From: GCA-002726655 sp046582185
Lineage (GTDB): Bacteria > Pseudomonadota > Gammaproteobacteria > Pseudomonadales > Azotimanducaceae
Reading direction: 5' to 3'
NCBI GenBank assembly: GCA_046582185.1
Contig: JAYGEX010000020.1
Location: 1-15,627, forward strand
Length of the DNA: 15,627 bases
The notes under the pieces are model-generated. The model did no database searches. It saw nothing but the letters and a program-made list of their open reading frames with translations, and was not told the origin of the DNA. Shown here one piece after another: positions 14,075-15,627 of the stretch. A program made the translations under genes and the position numbers. Numbering within the stretch: the first letter of the stretch is position 1; each line of letters starts with the position of its first letter.

Positions 14075-15627
14075 ATGTCACGTTTACAAAGAATGCTCAT
14101 CTGCAATCGCGGTGAGATTGCGATTAGAATTGCGGAGGCCGCGGCGTCACTAGACATGGAAACTGTCTCGGTATACGCAGCTGTTGATAAGACTGCGCGT
14201 CACACAAGTGTGACTACCACAAGCGTACAAATTTCTGGCTCCGATGGCGTGGCAGCCTACCTGAATATCGACGCAGTACTTGAGATTGCACAGGCGGAGT
14301 CGTGTGATTGTGTACACCCTGGTTATGGATTCCTTTCTGAGAACGCTGAATTTGCGGAGCGCTGCGCTGAAGCGGGCATAACTTTCATTGGGCCCTCGGC
14401 CGCAGCCCTCGGTCTGTTTGGGGATAAAGTGCGGGCCCGCAACCTGGCGAAGAAACTGGAAATCCCCGTGGTGCCTGGGTCTGACACGGCGTTGGACCGG
14501 CTCGAGGATGCCAAAAAGATGGCTGGGGCACTGGGTTATCCAGTGATGTTAAAGGCAGCCGCAGGCGGCGGCGGTCGTGGTATGCGCGCTGTTGATTCGG
14601 CGGAAGCACTCAGCTCTGCGTTTGCGCGATGTGCCAGCGAAGCAGAGAGCGCGTTTGGTAATGGCTCTTTGTTTATGGAAAAACTGGTTGAGCATCCCCG
14701 CCACATTGAGGTCCAGATACTCGCAGACCAAAATGGCACCACCATCCACCTCTATGAACGTGACTGCTCAGTGCAATTGCGCCATCAGAAGGTTATAGAA
14801 ATTGCGCCCGCTGCTGGGTTGTCGGATGAACTGCGAGCGCAATTGCATAGTGATGCCGTAAGGCTCGTGAGTGAGGCCGGGTATGTCAATGCGGGTACTG
14901 TGGAGTTTCTGCTGGAGCCTGATTCGGGCGCTTACTACTTCATTGAATGCAATCCGAGAATACAGGTCGAACACACGGTTACCGAAGAAGTGATGGGCGT
15001 CGATCTTATTGAAGCACAGATTGAAATCGCCAATGGGGCTGATCTTAAATCCCTTGGACTGATGGATTTAAAGCCACGCGGTTATGCAGTCCAGTCACGA
15101 GTGGTGGCGGAAGGCGGCGGAACAATTTCTGCTTATCAGGAACCGGGAGGTCCTGGCGTTAGAGTAGACAGCTGCGGTTTTCTTGGTTACGCGCCTTCTC
15201 CACAATTTGACCCCTTGTTAGCGAAGGTGGTGTGTCGTTCCAATTCAACAGGCTCACTCAGTTCAGCCATCGAAAGATCAAGGCGAGCAATCGAGGCTTT
15301 CCAGATTGGCGGCGTGCCGACTAATCTTGCCAGCCTCCATGCCATCCTGGGACGTGCGGAAATTGTTGCAGGTGACGCAAGGACAACGTTGCTTGCGACT
15401 TATCCAGCATTATTGTCCGCGGCACCGTTAGCCGCACTGTCCGGGACATTTCTTGCACAGCAATCAAAACGGATTACTGGCGGTGGCGCTGATCTATCTT
15501 CCAGGAACGCGAAGCAATTGCCTGACCTTGATTTTGATTCGCAGTGCGAGGTCATTACATGCCCAATGGATAGTGCCGTACTCGAAGTGACAGTGGCGCA
15601 AGGCGACACGGTCAAGGCTGGTGACAC
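14075..15627 (+). CDS. Biotin carboxylase-biotin carrier fusion, 5' part
   Basis: The frame is open from ATG 14075 (AAGGAG six bases upstream) to the window edge, 517 codons. Residues 1-450 are a biotin carboxylase: MLICNRGEIAIRI, HPGYGFLSEN at 81-90, GDKVRARN, the ATP-grasp glycine loop KAAAGGGGRGM (160-170), and ECNPRIQVEHTVTEE with Asn293. After a variable linker, a biotinyl carrier domain begins near 490 (CPMDSAVLEV, QGDTVKAGD); the biotinylated EAMKM-like lysine should lie just beyond the window. The enzyme uses ATP and bicarbonate to carboxylate biotin for transfer to an acyl-CoA. Such fusions either pair with a separate carboxyltransferase or continue into one in the same chain (about 1,100 residues). 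Which applies cannot be seen. The neighbouring CoA genes suggest acyl-CoA carboxylation in catabolism rather than fatty-acid synthesis. Confidence 0.93.
   Translation, partial: MSRLQRMLICNRGEIAIRIAEAAASLDMETVSVYAAVDKTARHTSVTTTSVQISGSDGVAAYLNIDAVLEIAQAESCDCVHPGYGFLSENAEFAERCAEAGITFIGPSAAALGLFGDKVRARNLAKKLEIPVVPGSDTALDRLEDAKKMAGALGYPVMLKAAAGGGGRGMRAVDSAEALSSAFARCASEAESAFGNGSLFMEKLVEHPRHIEVQILADQNGTTIHLYERDCSVQLRHQKVIEIAPAAGLSDELRAQLHSDAVRLVSEAGYVNAGTVEFLLEPDSGAYYFIECNPRIQVEHTVTEEVMGVDLIEAQIEIANGADLKSLGLMDLKPRGYAVQSRVVAEGGGTISAYQEPGGPGVRVDSCGFLGYAPSPQFDPLLAKVVCRSNSTGSLSSAIERSRRAIEAFQIGGVPTNLASLHAILGRAEIVAGDARTTLLATYPALLSAAPLAALSGTFLAQQSKRITGGGADLSSRNAKQLPDLDFDSQCEVITCPMDSAVLEVTVAQGDTVKAGD

Noticed and set aside
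1..15627. CRISPR array, rRNA or complete tRNA genes
   Set aside because: No regularly spaced repeats, rRNA-like stretches or complete tRNA cloverleaf were seen. Only the 3' tRNA-Phe piece is present.

Overview
The window looks like an accessory region of a proteobacterial chromosome of medium G+C. A marine or environmental gammaproteobacterium is my best guess. It rests on a tRNA-Phe 3' fragment that closely resembles gammaproteobacterial tRNA-Phe and on the type of CoA-dependent catabolic genes; nothing in the window fixes the taxon.

Left part (1-3789), mobile and accessory DNA. On the minus strand there is the start of a secreted protein that runs off the window edge. Next comes an IS110-family (IS1111-like) insertion sequence of about 1.5 kb. 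It has inverted ends, a transposase broken into two frames at a CTT-TAA site, and a long non-coding 3' end that may encode a bridge RNA. It abuts a probably truncated gene of unknown function. A gene-poor stretch follows, holding a 45-nt 3' fragment of tRNA-Phe that looks like the attachment scar of an integrative element. Then comes a VapC-like (PIN) toxin and AbrB-type antitoxin pair.

Right part (3790-15627), a dense cluster for acyl-CoA chemistry. It holds five class III (CaiB/BaiF) CoA-transferases, a crotonase-family protein of unusual layout, an AMP-forming acyl-CoA ligase, a small cysteine-rich protein, a 5'-truncated amidohydrolase remnant, and the first part of a biotin carboxylase/biotin carrier fusion. 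CoA-transferase 1 is divergent from the crotonase and CoA-transferases 2 and 3. CoA-transferase 4 converges on the ligase with directly abutting stop codons. CoA-transferase 5, the small protein and the ligase run in one direction, divergent from the carboxylase. Both divergent regions contain plausible sigma70 promoters and inverted repeats.

Read together, the genes suggest catabolism of one or more carboxylic acids. The acid would be activated by the ligase or by CoA exchange, the enoyl-CoA hydrated or isomerised by the crotonase, and an acyl-CoA carboxylated by the biotin enzyme. The substrate cannot be told from the sequence. The most notable points are an active/inactive CoA-transferase pair (genes 2 and 3), a crotonase whose C-terminal helical module appears to sit at its N-terminus, and fold-back and frameshift signals in the insertion sequence.
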